Shown one piece after another: positions 17,399 to 27,700 of a DNA stretch of 64,000 nt; within the stretch, counting starts at the first letter, position 1, and every line of letters begins with the position of its first letter. The notes under the pieces are model-generated. The model made no database searches and was not told the DNA's origin. It worked only from the letters and a program-made list of their open reading frames with translations. Origin of the DNA: Chitinophaga nivalis (GTDB lineage Bacteria; Bacteroidota; Bacteroidia; Chitinophagales; Chitinophagaceae); NCBI RefSeq assembly GCF_025989125.1, contig NZ_JAPDNR010000001.1, positions 4,635,989 to 4,699,988 of the forward strand, given 5' to 3'. The position numbers and the translations under genes were made by a program.

Positions 17399-18583
17399 AT
17401 GCATAAAGAGAATCAATACCAACCTGATACCCACGCCGTAAGAATTCAAACAGCCAGAACAGACCAGATGGAACACTCTACACCGATGTTCCTGACTTCC
17501 AGCTTTTGTTTTGATGACGCGGAAGAAATGCGGGCTACTTTTGCTGATGAAACCGACTTCAACATCTATAGCCGTTTCAGTAATCCGAATGTAGATGAGT
17601 TTATACAAAAGATGTGTGCCCTGGAAGGTGCAGAAGCGGGTTACGCTACTGCTTCCGGTATGAGTGCCATCTTTGCCAGCTTTATGGCCCTGCTGAAAGC
17701 CGGCGATCATATTCTCTCTGCCCGTTCCATTTTTGGCTCCACGCATACGGTGGTGACTAAATTCCTGCCTAAATGGGGGATTGAGTATTCCTATTTTGAT
17801 ATGAATGATCCGGCTTCCATCGAAGCCATGATTCAACCCAATACCCGGATGATCTACGTGGAAACCCCGTCTAATCCGGGTCTGGAGATCATTGACATGG
17901 AATGGCTGGCCGGCATCGCCAATAAACACAATATCATCCTCAATGTAGATAACTGTTTTGCCACACCGGTATTACAGCGGCCCATCGCTGCAGGCGCGCA
18001 CCTGGTAGTGCATTCTGCTACCAAATGGATCGATGGCCAGGGTAGGGTACTGGGAGGTGTGATTGTAGGTAGAAAAGACCTGATTAAAGACATCCACACT
18101 TTCTGCAGAAGCACCGGGCCGGCCATGTCGCCTTTTAATGCCTGGGTACTCAGCAAAAGCCTGGAAACTTTGTACGTGCGGATGGAACGCCACTCGGACA
18201 GTGCGTTGAAACTGGCGCAGGCGCTGGAAAACAACCCACACCTGTTATCCATAAAATATCCGTTTCTGCCTACGCATCCACAATATGCCATTGCTACCAA
18301 ACAAATGAGTGGCGGCGGTGGTATCGTGTGCTTTGAACTGAAAGGCGGGCTGGAACAAGGGGTACGTTTCCTGGATTCCCTGCAGCTCCTGTCGCTGACG
18401 GCTAATCTGGGCGACAGCCGTAGTATTGCTTCTCACCCGGCCAGTACTACACATGCCAAACTCACAGACGCAGAAAGAGCCAGCGTAGGTATAACGCCAG
18501 GGCTTATACGTATTTCCGTAGGATTGGAAAATATCAAAGATATCCTGGCCGATATTGAGCAGGCGCTCGATAAAAGCAAATAG
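17399..18583 (+). CDS. metZ: O-acyl-homoserine sulfhydrylase (Cys/Met metabolism PLP enzyme)
   Basis: 394 residues, aspartate aminotransferase fold type I. The PLP lysine is K209 in VHSATKWIDG. Other landmarks are SRFSNPNVDEF near 58, the AxASGMSA block at 84-90, YVETPSNPGLEI at 153-164 and the C-terminal LIRISVGLEN. It converts acylated homoserine plus sulfide to homocysteine. MetZ, MetY and MetB cannot be split with certainty by eye; the length and the IDGQGRVLGG segment favour MetZ. It pairs functionally with the divergent metX. Confidence 0.88.
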   Translation: MHKENQYQPDTHAVRIQTARTDQMEHSTPMFLTSSFCFDDAEEMRATFADETDFNIYSRFSNPNVDEFIQKMCALEGAEAGYATASGMSAIFASFMALLKAGDHILSARSIFGSTHTVVTKFLPKWGIEYSYFDMNDPASIEAMIQPNTRMIYVETPSNPGLEIIDMEWLAGIANKHNIILNVDNCFATPVLQRPIAAGAHLVVHSATKWIDGQGRVLGGVIVGRKDLIKDIHTFCRSTGPAMSPFNAWVLSKSLETLYVRMERHSDSALKLAQALENNPHLLSIKYPFLPTHPQYAIATKQMSGGGGIVCFELKGGLEQGVRFLDSLQLLSLTANLGDSRSIASHPASTTHAKLTDAERASVGITPGLIRISVGLENIKDILADIEQALDKSK

Positions 18584-18626
18584 GCATCGCTATCAGCAAT
18601 CATTGTTGGCAGCTACAAATATGTTT

Positions 18627-18672
18627 AACCGGGAGTAAGCTATAAGAGTTATGGCTTACTCCCGGTTTTATA
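18627..18672 (+). terminator. Terminator of metZ
   Basis: AACCGGGAGTAAGC (18627-18640) pairs perfectly with 18654-18667, followed by TTATA. Confidence 0.88.
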
Positions 18673-18673
18673 T

Positions 18674-18731
18674 AGCAAATATGGTGGGGTATCTGCTATG
18701 CGATAGCAACATAGGATGAGATATATTTGCT
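18674..18731. other. Nested inverted repeats in intergenic region
   Basis: The outer arms AGCAAATAT (18674-18682) and ATATTTGCT (18723-18731) enclose an inner hairpin TGCTAT-GCG-ATAGCA (18694-18708). It lies in the 523-bp gene-free gap between metZ and the small membrane protein. Nothing else coding is seen there apart from the short direct repeat at 18855-18889. It may be a structured RNA or an operator. Confidence 0.35.
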
Positions 18732-18854
18732 GAACCATCTTTATTTTCTTTGGCCTAAAAAAATGCTTATTTTAGCATACCATCTCCACGCGATACTTTC
18801 CTCCTTACTCCGCTGCTGATATTATTTTAACCAAAAAATCCGAATGCATTCATT

Positions 18855-18889
18855 GTGCTAAGGTAGTGCATGCATGGTGCTAAGGTAGT
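18855..18889. repeat. Short direct repeat, two copies
   Basis: GTGCTAAGGTAGT occurs at 18855-18867 and 18877-18889, a 22-bp period, separated by GCATGCATG. Spacing of two helical turns would suit a regulator site. No target gene is obvious. Confidence 0.4.
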
Positions 18890-19106
18890 AGTAAGCATAT
18901 TGGGTAATATTGTATCATGCAGGTATCACTTTCCCTTTTTCATGACCCTATTTTGAGGTGCGTAAGCTTACTTTATATACTTGTTTGCGGGGTCGTGTTT
19001 TAATAGCCCGTTTAAACCAGACAACAATTATTAATAATGAGGTGTAGGTATTCCCACACGTCACTTTTTAATTCGTCATTTTTAATTTCTTTGTTATATT
19101 ACAATC

Positions 19107-19472
19107 ATGAAATCCACTTCTCATTTTTTGTTAATACTCCTGTTGGCATTTGTAGCCGGATTGGTACTGCCCTGGTGGAGTGTAGCGCTGGTCGCTTTTT
19201 TGGTAACCCTGGTATTACCCTTGTCTCCGGGTAAATCCTTTTTCGGTGCTTTCCTGTCCGTTTTTGTGTTATGGATGCTGCTGGCATTTTATGCCGACGT
19301 ACGTAATGACCACCTGCTGGCCAACCGTATGAGCGAAATGATCTTACAGGTAAAAAGCGCGCCGTTGATTGGAGTTGTCAGTTCCGTACTGGGAGCATTG
19401 GTAGCTGGTTTTGCCGCCAGCACCGCCGCTTTCCTGCGTGCGCCAAAAGCTGCTGCCAAAGCAACTGCCTGA
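19107..19472 (+). CDS. Small inner-membrane protein of unknown function
   Basis: 121 residues with about four hydrophobic segments (about 6-24, 27-43, 47-63 and 88-110) and a short Ala/Lys-rich tail (RAPKAAAKATA). A hydrophilic loop with DVRNDHLLANR separates the third and fourth segments. I do not recognise a characterised family. Composition matches its neighbours. The next gene begins 80-90 bp downstream on the same strand and encodes an outer-membrane DUF5686 protein. Confidence 0.75.
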   Translation: MKSTSHFLLILLLAFVAGLVLPWWSVALVAFLVTLVLPLSPGKSFFGAFLSVFVLWMLLAFYADVRNDHLLANRMSEMILQVKSAPLIGVVSSVLGALVAGFAASTAAFLRAPKAAAKATA

Positions 19473-19555
19473 TTTTAATTATCATGTGCTGTTAAGATTC
19501 TGGTAAAATAACCGCAGTGTATACCCTATATGCTGCGGCTATGTATTTTTACGTC

Positions 19556-22075
19556 ATGATGAAATACCTATCTGCCCTGTTTTGCCTGCTTATTGCCGGG
19601 TTATGTAAGGCCAATACGATTCGTGGCCGGGTGACCAATGAAAAAGATCAACCCCTCCCATATGCCACTGTATTTATCAAAGGCACTACAACAGGAACAA
19701 CCACCAATGCAGCCGGTCAGTATCAGCTGGAGCTGGCCCCCGGAAATTATACCCTCATCTGTCAATATATCGGTTACCGTAAAACCACTGTGGAGGTACA
19801 ACTCAGTACACCGCTGCAAACGCTCGATTTCCACCTGGAGCCTGTGAACATGCAAATCCGGGAAGTGGTGATAAAAGCGGGTGGCGAGGACCCTGCCTAT
19901 GCCATTATCCGGCAGGCTATTAAGAAACGCCGCTTTTATCAGCAACAGGTAAAGGAGTACAGTTGTATGTCCTATATCAAAGGCGCCATTGCCATGAATG
20001 GTGTACCCGATCGTTTCCTGGGTAAGAAGATGGATAAAAAGGAAATGGGGGTAGACAGTGCCGGGAAAGGCATGGTGTTCCTGTCAGAATCTGTAACGAA
20101 GATAGTAGCCCGCCAGCCCGACAAAATAAAACTGGAAGTCATCTCCTCCCGGAAAAGTGGTGGTGGCTTGGGGTTAGACTTCCCCGCCATTATCAGCTTT
20201 TATGATAACAACGTATCTGCGGTGATCACGCAGATGGGCCCCCGTGGCTATATTTCCCCGATCGCAGAAAATGCATTATCGTATTATAAGTACCGGCTGG
20301 AAGGGGAGTTTCAGGAAGATGGACATACGGTAAGCCGGATAAAGGTAATGCCTAAACGAAAACAGGAACCCCTGTTTTCCGGCTATATTTTTATTACGGA
20401 TAAAGACTGGCGTATTCACAGTACCGATCTGATTTTGACCAACGAATACCAGTTGGAACTGATGGACACCCTGCAAATCCGCCAAACGCATGTACCGGTT
20501 ACACCGGAGGTCTGGCGGATAAAAGACCAGGTGCTGCACTTCGCCGTGAAACGATTTGGCTTCGGTATGTCGGGTAATTTTGTGAATGTATACAGTGATT
20601 ATAACGTGCAGCCTAACCTGCCTGCCGGTTATTTTGATAAGACCCTCATGAAATATGATACGGCCTTCGATAAACAGCCACGCAGCTGGTGGGATAGCAT
20701 CCGTCCGGTGCCGCTGGAGCAGGCCGAAGTAAAGGATTACCGCGAGAAAGACAGTATCGCCAAGGCAGAAAGAGATTCCGCTTTTTCCCGCTACCGGCTG
20801 GATTCCCTGCAGCAAAAACAAAAACCGGTAAAAATGATGGATGTGTTGTGGAATGGTGTAAAACACCAGTATTATTTCCGCCGCGATAGCGCTATCCTGT
20901 ATCATTCCCTGCAGGTGAAGTCGTTGTTAAAATCGCTGAAATATAATACGGTAGAAGGGTTGGTACTGGCGTTGGAACCTACACTCACGCTGAATACCGG
21001 AAAGGAAAATACACTGAAAATATCGCCGTTTATCCGTTATGGTTTGAGTAATACTCACCTGAATGCCTATACGCAGATTGATTTCAGTAACGGCAGCCGC
21101 CTGAAAAACCGCTATGGCCGTAACAACTGGACATTGGCAGGAGGGAAGCGCATCAGTCAGTTTAACCAGGATAATCCCATTGATAATATTGCCAACGAGT
21201 TTTATACCCTGCTCCTGAAAGAAAACTATATGAAACTGTATGAGAACTGGTTTGGCCATCTTCAATACAGCCGTACCTTTCAGACAAATGATAAACTAAC
21301 CGCAGGTATTACCTACGAAAGCAGGATACCGGTAGAAAATACAACAGACTTCGTCATTTTCCGGAATGATCGTAAACAGTTTACGCCCAATCATCCAAAC
21401 GAATTTTCCAACATACCATTTACCCGGCATCAGGCTTTGGTGCTGGATCTGCATTTCCGCTTTCAGCCCGGACAACAGTTTATAGAACTGCCGGATCGGA
21501 AAATTCCGTTTGGTTCCAAATATCCGACATTTGAAATCGCCTATAGTAAAGGCATTCCCAATGTAGCCAACAGCATTGTCGACTTTGATAAATGGCAGTT
21601 TGCCGTGCGGGACGATATGAACTTTAAATTATTTGGCGCCTTTCGCTATCATGTGAGTGTGGGTGGTTTTATCAACGACCGTAATGTCCAGTTGCCCGAT
21701 TACCAGCATTTCAATGGTAATCAGACTTTCTACAATACCAAGTACCTCAATAGTTTTCAGCTGGCGCCTTATTACCGGTATAGTACTACTGCGCCGTTTT
21801 ATGCTACCGCAAATGTGGAACATCATTTCAATGGTTTACTGACCAATAAAATTCCGTTGTTCAATCGCTTGAAATGGCACCTGGTAGCTGGTTCCAATGC
21901 ATTCTATGTAAATAGCGACAATAACTATGTGGAAGTATTTGGCGGTATTGAAAATATATTCAAGATGATCCGGGTAGATGTAGTAGCCGGTTATCAGACG
22001 AAAGAAGATACACGTATAGGCGTTAGAGTTGGATTTGGGGGCATTCTGGGTGGTATGGTAAAAGCGCAGCAATAA
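19556..22075 (+). CDS. DUF5686/carboxypeptidase-like regulatory domain outer-membrane protein
   Basis: About 840 residues from the ATG at 19556, chosen because MMKYLSALFCLLIAGLCKAN forms a good signal peptide; a GTG 39 bp upstream is also open. A carboxypeptidase-D regulatory domain follows (IRGRVTNEKDQPLPYATVFIKG, then a TLICQYIGYRKTT strand). The long DUF5686 region that follows resembles an outer-membrane beta-barrel and ends in RIGVRVGFGGILGG. Such proteins are common in Bacteroidota, and their function is unknown. It is not a TonB-dependent receptor: no plug domain is visible. Confidence 0.85.
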   Translation: MMKYLSALFCLLIAGLCKANTIRGRVTNEKDQPLPYATVFIKGTTTGTTTNAAGQYQLELAPGNYTLICQYIGYRKTTVEVQLSTPLQTLDFHLEPVNMQIREVVIKAGGEDPAYAIIRQAIKKRRFYQQQVKEYSCMSYIKGAIAMNGVPDRFLGKKMDKKEMGVDSAGKGMVFLSESVTKIVARQPDKIKLEVISSRKSGGGLGLDFPAIISFYDNNVSAVITQMGPRGYISPIAENALSYYKYRLEGEFQEDGHTVSRIKVMPKRKQEPLFSGYIFITDKDWRIHSTDLILTNEYQLELMDTLQIRQTHVPVTPEVWRIKDQVLHFAVKRFGFGMSGNFVNVYSDYNVQPNLPAGYFDKTLMKYDTAFDKQPRSWWDSIRPVPLEQAEVKDYREKDSIAKAERDSAFSRYRLDSLQQKQKPVKMMDVLWNGVKHQYYFRRDSAILYHSLQVKSLLKSLKYNTVEGLVLALEPTLTLNTGKENTLKISPFIRYGLSNTHLNAYTQIDFSNGSRLKNRYGRNNWTLAGGKRISQFNQDNPIDNIANEFYTLLLKENYMKLYENWFGHLQYSRTFQTNDKLTAGITYESRIPVENTTDFVIFRNDRKQFTPNHPNEFSNIPFTRHQALVLDLHFRFQPGQQFIELPDRKIPFGSKYPTFEIAYSKGIPNVANSIVDFDKWQFAVRDDMNFKLFGAFRYHVSVGGFINDRNVQLPDYQHFNGNQTFYNTKYLNSFQLAPYYRYSTTAPFYATANVEHHFNGLLTNKIPLFNRLKWHLVAGSNAFYVNSDNNYVEVFGGIENIFKMIRVDVVAGYQTKEDTRIGVRVGFGGILGGMVKAQQ

Positions 22076-22168
22076 ATCGTTGGATGGCGGAGATTTTGTT
22101 TCCTGCCCACTTATCCGGCTAAAACAAAATCTCCGTATCGCTTATTTGTATGATGAATACCGATCTGA

Positions 22169-22291
22169 TTAGAATTTCACAGTTCTTTTTCTGCTTTTCA
22201 GTTCTTTTTTCTCATCAAAGAAGTACGCGAGTAACCTGTAGATCCAGATTCCAACAATTGCATAAATAAAGTAGGTAACATAAATACTCAT
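22169..22291 (-). CDS. Small single-pass membrane protein, 40 residues
   Basis: Too short for standard gene calling. It starts at the ATG at 22291 and ends at the TAA at 22169-22171. Residues 3-25 are hydrophobic and aromatic (SIYVTYFIYAIVGIWIYRLL), followed by a strongly basic tail (DEKKELKSRKRTVKF). This positive-inside, single-anchor layout is unlikely in random sequence. A TAnnTTTG element lies about 90 bp upstream. Homologues would be short and often unannotated. Function is unknown. Confidence 0.55.
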   Translation of the reverse strand: MSIYVTYFIYAIVGIWIYRLLAYFFDEKKELKSRKRTVKF

Positions 22292-22380
22292 AACATTACA
22301 TTTTTTGGGTTAAACAATATTCACTTATCAAAAGTGTAATTTTCAAAAAAGGTGCCAACTGGGGTTATAAAACGTATAGG

Positions 22381-22388
22381 CAAAGTTA
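22381..22388 (-). promoter_or_regulatory. -7 element for the 40-residue membrane protein
   Basis: On the minus strand this reads TAACTTTG, an exact TAnnTTTG match, about 90 bp before the ATG. Confidence 0.45.
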
Positions 22389-22557
22389 TATACAATAATT
22401 ATCAAATAGTTATAAATCGATAAATATTTTTTCTGCACTTTGTAAACAAATTTTTATAAAGTATGTTATCATACAGTAGAGCAGGCTACTACCCATTATG
22501 CTTATTTTCCCTGGATGTAGCCTGGCATTATCCGCAGATCCTTTAAACCATACGACT

Positions 22558-22764
22558 ATGAAACGGATTGCCTTTTTTGCATTGCTTTTCGGGATAATAA
22601 TGGCGACCGTGGCCTACATTATTGAGACGAATGACTTGCCGGGAGCAGTTCCCATGCGTACATTTGGTTTCATAGGCTATATCTTCATTATCAGTGCTAT
22701 TGCCTGGTTTTCCTTACAACAACTCTATCAGTGGAGTAAGGAAGTAGATCCCGGGAATTCCTAA
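22558..22764 (+). CDS. Small two-segment membrane protein
   Basis: 68 residues from the ATG at 22558 (MKRIAFFALLFGIIMATVAY). A further in-frame ATG at 22498 would add 20 residues that do not look conserved. Two hydrophobic segments lie at about 4-22 and 34-52, and the tail is charged (YQWSKEVDPGNS). I do not recognise a family. It is flanked by long gaps and has no operon partner. Confidence 0.6.
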   Translation: MKRIAFFALLFGIIMATVAYIIETNDLPGAVPMRTFGFIGYIFIISAIAWFSLQQLYQWSKEVDPGNS

Positions 22765-23562
22765 AATTAAGCTTATCTATCCCCGTTTGTTTGTTCATTT
22801 TAGCTGCCTGCGGCAGATTGTTATTGAGTTGTTAAGCCTATTCTATCTACTCCCCATTATTGCTTTTAGACCCCTGACTGCGGCATGAAGTGTGTCAGGA
22901 TTTTCTCGTTCTGAGGTATCGTGTTTTCAAGTGTAAAATATTTTTAATGTGAATAGGGTTTCGGGTAACTTCACCTGTTTTTCCGCGTATTGATCCACGC
23001 CTGTCAATTTGCTACTGCCGGAAACATAGTATGCCTGTTACGGTAGGGGGAGGCATGGAGGACGCAAATGTTGAGGTGCGGTAACTCCCTTAAACCCTGC
23101 AGTATTAAGGGATTTGGCAGGTGTTTAATTAGTAAGGATAACTAATTATGTAATAATGTTGATAGTATTGCAAGCGAAAGCATTGCAGAGAATATCACCA
23201 TATCCAGCGACGGGCATCATTATTTTTTCAGGCAACTAAAAAATGTGCACAGCTGTGCGTGAGGGTGGGGTGGTAGCGGATAATTCCAGACCGTCTGCCT
23301 GGCGTATCAGTCTGGAAATCCCCAGCGTAAACAGCGTAACCGGACAACGAAATAATAATGGCTAGAGCAGCGATACCTGCGCTACCAGCCATTGTTCCGC
23401 TGAAACTTCGTACCTTGCAGCCTCAATAGCCATAAAAAAGTAATAATGGCTACAGCAAATATTAGCTAAACGGGATTTTATTTTTGAGTTATTGCATTGA
23501 TTATCAGTGCGTAATTTGAAGTTTTGTTCACGACGCAGGTGTCCTTAAAATTTCAAAAAAAC
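22765..23562. other. Long gene-free interval with several short hairpins
   Basis: About 800 bp with no convincing coding frame on either strand. Hairpins seen are CCCTTAA (23087-23093) with TTAAGGG (23105-23111), and TAATTAGT (23126-23133) with ACTAATTA (23141-23148). A near-repeat with TAATAATGGCTA occurs near 23357 and 23441. No tRNA or known riboswitch was recognised. It may hold a small RNA or be gene remnant. Confidence 0.4.
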
Positions 23563-24585
23563 ATGGCATTACACAACAGAGTATCTGCCGCCGAACTGAA
23601 AAAACGGCTGGCATTGGAAACAATTAAGCGCGTTACTATCTCCTTCTACCAGTACGCGAAAATCGAAGATCCCCAGGCTTTCCGGGATGAACTTTACGAA
23701 ACCCTTTTCAAACTCGACGCATTCGGACGTATCTACGTAGCCCACGAAGGGATCAACGCGCAGATAAGCGTACCGGAACATCATTTTGAAACATTCAAAA
23801 CGAAACTCTATGAAGTACCGTTCCTGAATGGTATCCGGCTGAATATTGCGGTGGATGATGATGGCAAATCGTTTTTTGTACTCAAGATTAAAGTGAGAGA
23901 CAAAATTGTGGCAGACGGTATTGACGATCCTACATTTGATATGGCCAACAAAGGCCGTTATGTAGATGCCCGTGCCTTTAATGAACTATCTGCTGATCCG
24001 GAAACCGTGATCGTGGATATGCGCAACCACTATGAGTTTGAAGTAGGCCATTTTGAAGGCGCCATTGAAGTGCCGTCCGATACCTTCCGCGATCAGTTGC
24101 CCATGGCAGTGGATATGCTGGCAGACAAAAAAGACAAGAATATCATCATGTACTGCACCGGTGGTATCCGCTGTGAGAAGGCATCTGCGTACATGTTGCA
24201 CCATGGCTTCAAGAATGTTTTTCACCTGGAAGGCGGTATCATCGAATACACCAACAAAGCCAGGGAACAAGAGCTGCCGATTAAATTCAAAGGCAAAAAT
24301 TTCGTGTTCGACGACAGGCTGGGAGAGCGTATTACAGACGAAATCATCAGCGAATGTCACCAATGTGGTGCGCCCTGTGATACCCATACCAACTGTGTCA
24401 ATGACGGTTGCCACCTGTTGTTTATCCAGTGTGCTGCCTGCGCAGAGAAATACAATGGCTGCTGCAGTGAGGCCTGCCAGACCGTGCATGCATTGCCGGA
24501 AGAAGAACAGGCTGCCTTACGTAAAGGGGTAGAAAAAGGACTGATGTTCAACAAATCCAGACGAAGAAGAAAAACAGCGGAATAG
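23563..24585 (+). CDS. trhO: tRNA uridine(34) hydroxylase, rhodanese domain protein
   Basis: 340 residues from the ATG at 23563; upstream in-frame codons do not look conserved. An acylphosphatase-like N-terminal domain with IYVAHEGINAQISV (57-70) is followed by a rhodanese domain whose active loop is YCTGGIRCEKA, with catalytic C198. A Cys-rich C-terminal segment (CHQCGAPC, then CAACAEKYNGCC) probably binds zinc. YceA/TrhO makes 5-hydroxyuridine at tRNA position 34 using oxygen. Family length is normal. It is monocistronic, with hairpins after the stop. Confidence 0.93.
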   Translation: MALHNRVSAAELKKRLALETIKRVTISFYQYAKIEDPQAFRDELYETLFKLDAFGRIYVAHEGINAQISVPEHHFETFKTKLYEVPFLNGIRLNIAVDDDGKSFFVLKIKVRDKIVADGIDDPTFDMANKGRYVDARAFNELSADPETVIVDMRNHYEFEVGHFEGAIEVPSDTFRDQLPMAVDMLADKKDKNIIMYCTGGIRCEKASAYMLHHGFKNVFHLEGGIIEYTNKAREQELPIKFKGKNFVFDDRLGERITDEIISECHQCGAPCDTHTNCVNDGCHLLFIQCAACAEKYNGCCSEACQTVHALPEEEQAALRKGVEKGLMFNKSRRRRKTAE

Positions 24586-24606
24586 TACCGCTTAAACATA
24601 AAAAAT

Positions 24607-24691
24607 CCGCCCCGCGTTGTTTCTTCTCGGCAGGGCGGAGTAGAGATTACAAAATCAGTAGGGGCCAGCCATCAGCTGGCCTTTCCTTTTT
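24607..24691 (+). terminator. Two hairpins after trhO
   Basis: The first has TCCGCCC (about 24611-24617) pairing with GGGCGGA about 20 nt later. The second and better terminator has GGCCAGC (24663-24669) pairing with GCTGGCC (24675-24681), followed by TTTCCTTTTT. The second also separates trhO from the convergent cusA-like gene. Confidence 0.8.
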
Positions 24692-24752
24692 CCATAACCA
24701 TTCTATCAACCTATATGCGAACTAAAAATTTATATAGCTCCTGTTGTCAGGA

Positions 24753-27700
24753 TTATACCAATGCTTCTTTTCTGTTTTTATAGGCGCCATAGAAAATGAT
24801 GGGAAATACCAGCAATGTCAGTACAGTTGCTGTAATTAATCCACCAATCACCACAATCGCCAGGGGTTTCTGCGTTTCAGAACCAATGCCGTGCGACAGC
24901 GCTGCCGGTACCAGGCCAATAGCCGCCATGAGGGCTGTCATCACCACAGGCCGTATCCGGCTTTGTACGCCCAGTCGGATCGACTCGTTCAAGCTTAGCC
25001 TCGCCTGCAGGTTCTTATGGAATACCGAAATCAATATCACCCCGTTTTGAATACAGATACCAAACAAGGCAATGAAACCTACGCCGGCAGAAATACCAAA
25101 GTTCATATGGGTCACATGTAATGCCAGGATACCACCAATTAACGCGAAAGGTACATTCATCAGTACAAGGCCGGCATCCTTTACATTCCCCAGCATGATA
25201 AACAGTATCATGAAGATGGCCACAATACTGATAGGTACTACCTGTCCCAGTCGCTGGGTCGCACGCACCTGGTTTTCAAATTCACCGGTCCAGCCAATAC
25301 TGTAGCCTTTCGGCAGTTTGATCACTTTGTTGATCCTGGCCTGTGCTTCCGCAATGGTGCTGCCCAGGTCGCGGTCACGTACGGAGAACTTAATCCCGAT
25401 AAACCTTTTGTTGCTGTCGCGATAAATGAAAGCAGGACCAGTAATGGTTTTAATATCTGCTATTTCCTTCAGCGGTACCTTGTTGTTATTGATGCTGGGC
25501 ACCATCAGGTTGGCCAGGTCTTCTTCGGTTTTACGGTAATTCTCATCGTAACGGATACGGATATCGAATTTCTTCTCCCCCTCATACAGCTGGGTAGCTG
25601 TTTTACCGCCAATGGCCATTTCAATCACCGCTTGCGCATCACCGGTAGAAACGCCATACTGGGCCATCTTGTTGTCGTCCAGGTTAATGCTCATTTCCGG
25701 TTGCCCGATGTTACGGATCACCCCCAGATCTTTGATACCGGGTACAGTTTTCAGCTGCGCCATGACCTGCTGCGATAAGGCTTCCAGTTTAACCAGGTCG
25801 CTGCCAAAAATCTTCACGCCATTGGCGGCTTTAAAGCCGGCTACGGCTTCTGATACGTTGTCGCTGATAGGCTGAGAGAAGTTGAGGATAATACCGGGGT
25901 ATTTCTTCAGGCGTTGCTCCATTTGCGCAATCAGTTCATCCTGCGTGATAGCACGTTTCCATTCCGCTTTAGGCGCCAGGTCTACCTGGTATTGTACAAA
26001 GTAGAAGCCATTGGGGTCGGTACCATCGTTGGAACGGCCCACCTGCGATAATACCTTTTTCACTTCCGGGAAGTTGCCCAGATCCGAACGGATCAGGTGT
26101 GCCATGCGGGTACTTTCGGTGAGCGACATACTCATTGGCAATTCGGTGGTTACCCAAAGAGAGCCTTCATTCAGCTGCGGCAGGAATTCCGTTCCCAGGA
26201 ACCGGGCCGAGAAGAAGGTGAGTACCATAAAGGAAAGTGCCAGCACGAGGCTTAAACGCTTGTTCCGGTAGGTCCAGTTAAAACCCCTGGTCACTATGCG
26301 GTCAAAGAAAATTACCACTACGTTGTGTTTCTCCTTTACATTTTTATGGAGGAGGATAGAACACAATACGGGTACCAGCGTGAGGGTAAACAATAAAGCA
26401 CCCAGCAAGGCAAAACCCAGTGTCCAGGCCAGCGGAGAAAACATCTTACCCTCTACTTTCTGGAAAGAGAAGATAGGGATGAGGGAGATGATAATAATGA
26501 GTTTGGAGAAGAAGATCGCTTTGGCCAGCTCTCCACCGGTTTGTTTGATCCATCCCAGTTTAGCCATTTTGTTGAAGCGGGCCATCCCATATTTGGTAGC
26601 CTTGTGATCCAGCATAACAAATACGCCTTCCACCATGACAACGGCGCCGTCTATGATAATACCGAAGTCTATCGCCCCCATCGACAGCAGGTTGGCACTC
26701 ATCCCTTTCAGGCGGAGACACATAAACGCAAACAGGAGGGCCAGCGGAATGATAATGGATACAATCACCGTGGTACGCCAGTCGGCCATGAAGATAAAGA
26801 CGATCACAGTTACAAAGATGATCCCTTCCACGAGGTTATGCATCACGGTGTGTGTACAAAACTCCATGAGGTTATCCCGGTCATAGAAGGTTTCCATGGT
26901 GATGTCTTCCGGCAGCACCGTTTCGTTCAGCTCTTTCAGTTTATCTTTCAGGCGATGCAGCACTTCGGTGGGATTCTCTCCCTTACGCATTACCACGATG
27001 CCTTCCACGAGGTCATCGTTTTTGTCGAGACCTACCTGTCCCACACGCGGAGCCGATGCTTCATGTACATGGGCGAGGTCCTTTACCAATAAAGGCACCC
27101 CATTGATATTCTGGATAATGATGTTCTGTATATCGGAGATGCTGTTCAGCAGGCCAATACCTCTTACAACGTATGCCTGTCCGTTTTTTTCAATCACATC
27201 GCCACCAACATTCACATTGCTCTTGGTGACGGCCTGGTATAATTCCAGCGGCGTAATATCATATTTGGCGAGGCGTACGGGATCGGCAGAGATCTCGTAT
27301 ATTTTTTCCTGTCCGCCAAAGGCTACCACATCTGCGATGCCGGGCACACTGCGGAGCTGCCGGTCTATCACCCAGTTTTGCCAGGTAAGTAACTCCCGGG
27401 AATCCCGTTTGGGGCTTTTCAGGTAGTACCGGAAGATTTCTCCGGTAGGGCCGTAGGGGGGCTGTACTTCGGGCGATGCGCCGTCCGGCAATCCAATATT
27501 GGCCAGCATATTATTGACCTGTTGCCGGGCGAAAAAATCTTCCACATCATCGTCAAAAATTATTTTCACCACAGATAAACCGAACATCGTAACAGAACGT
27601 ACGCTGGTTTTTTTCTGCACGGCATTCATTGATACTTCTATAGGAAGTGTTACAAAGCGTTCCACTTCCTGGGCGCTGCGGCCATTCCATTTGGTCACAA

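Noticed and set aside
19037..19234. 65-residue frame overlapping the start of the small membrane protein
   Set aside because: Different frame from the membrane protein, no coherent features; overlaps its promoter and start.
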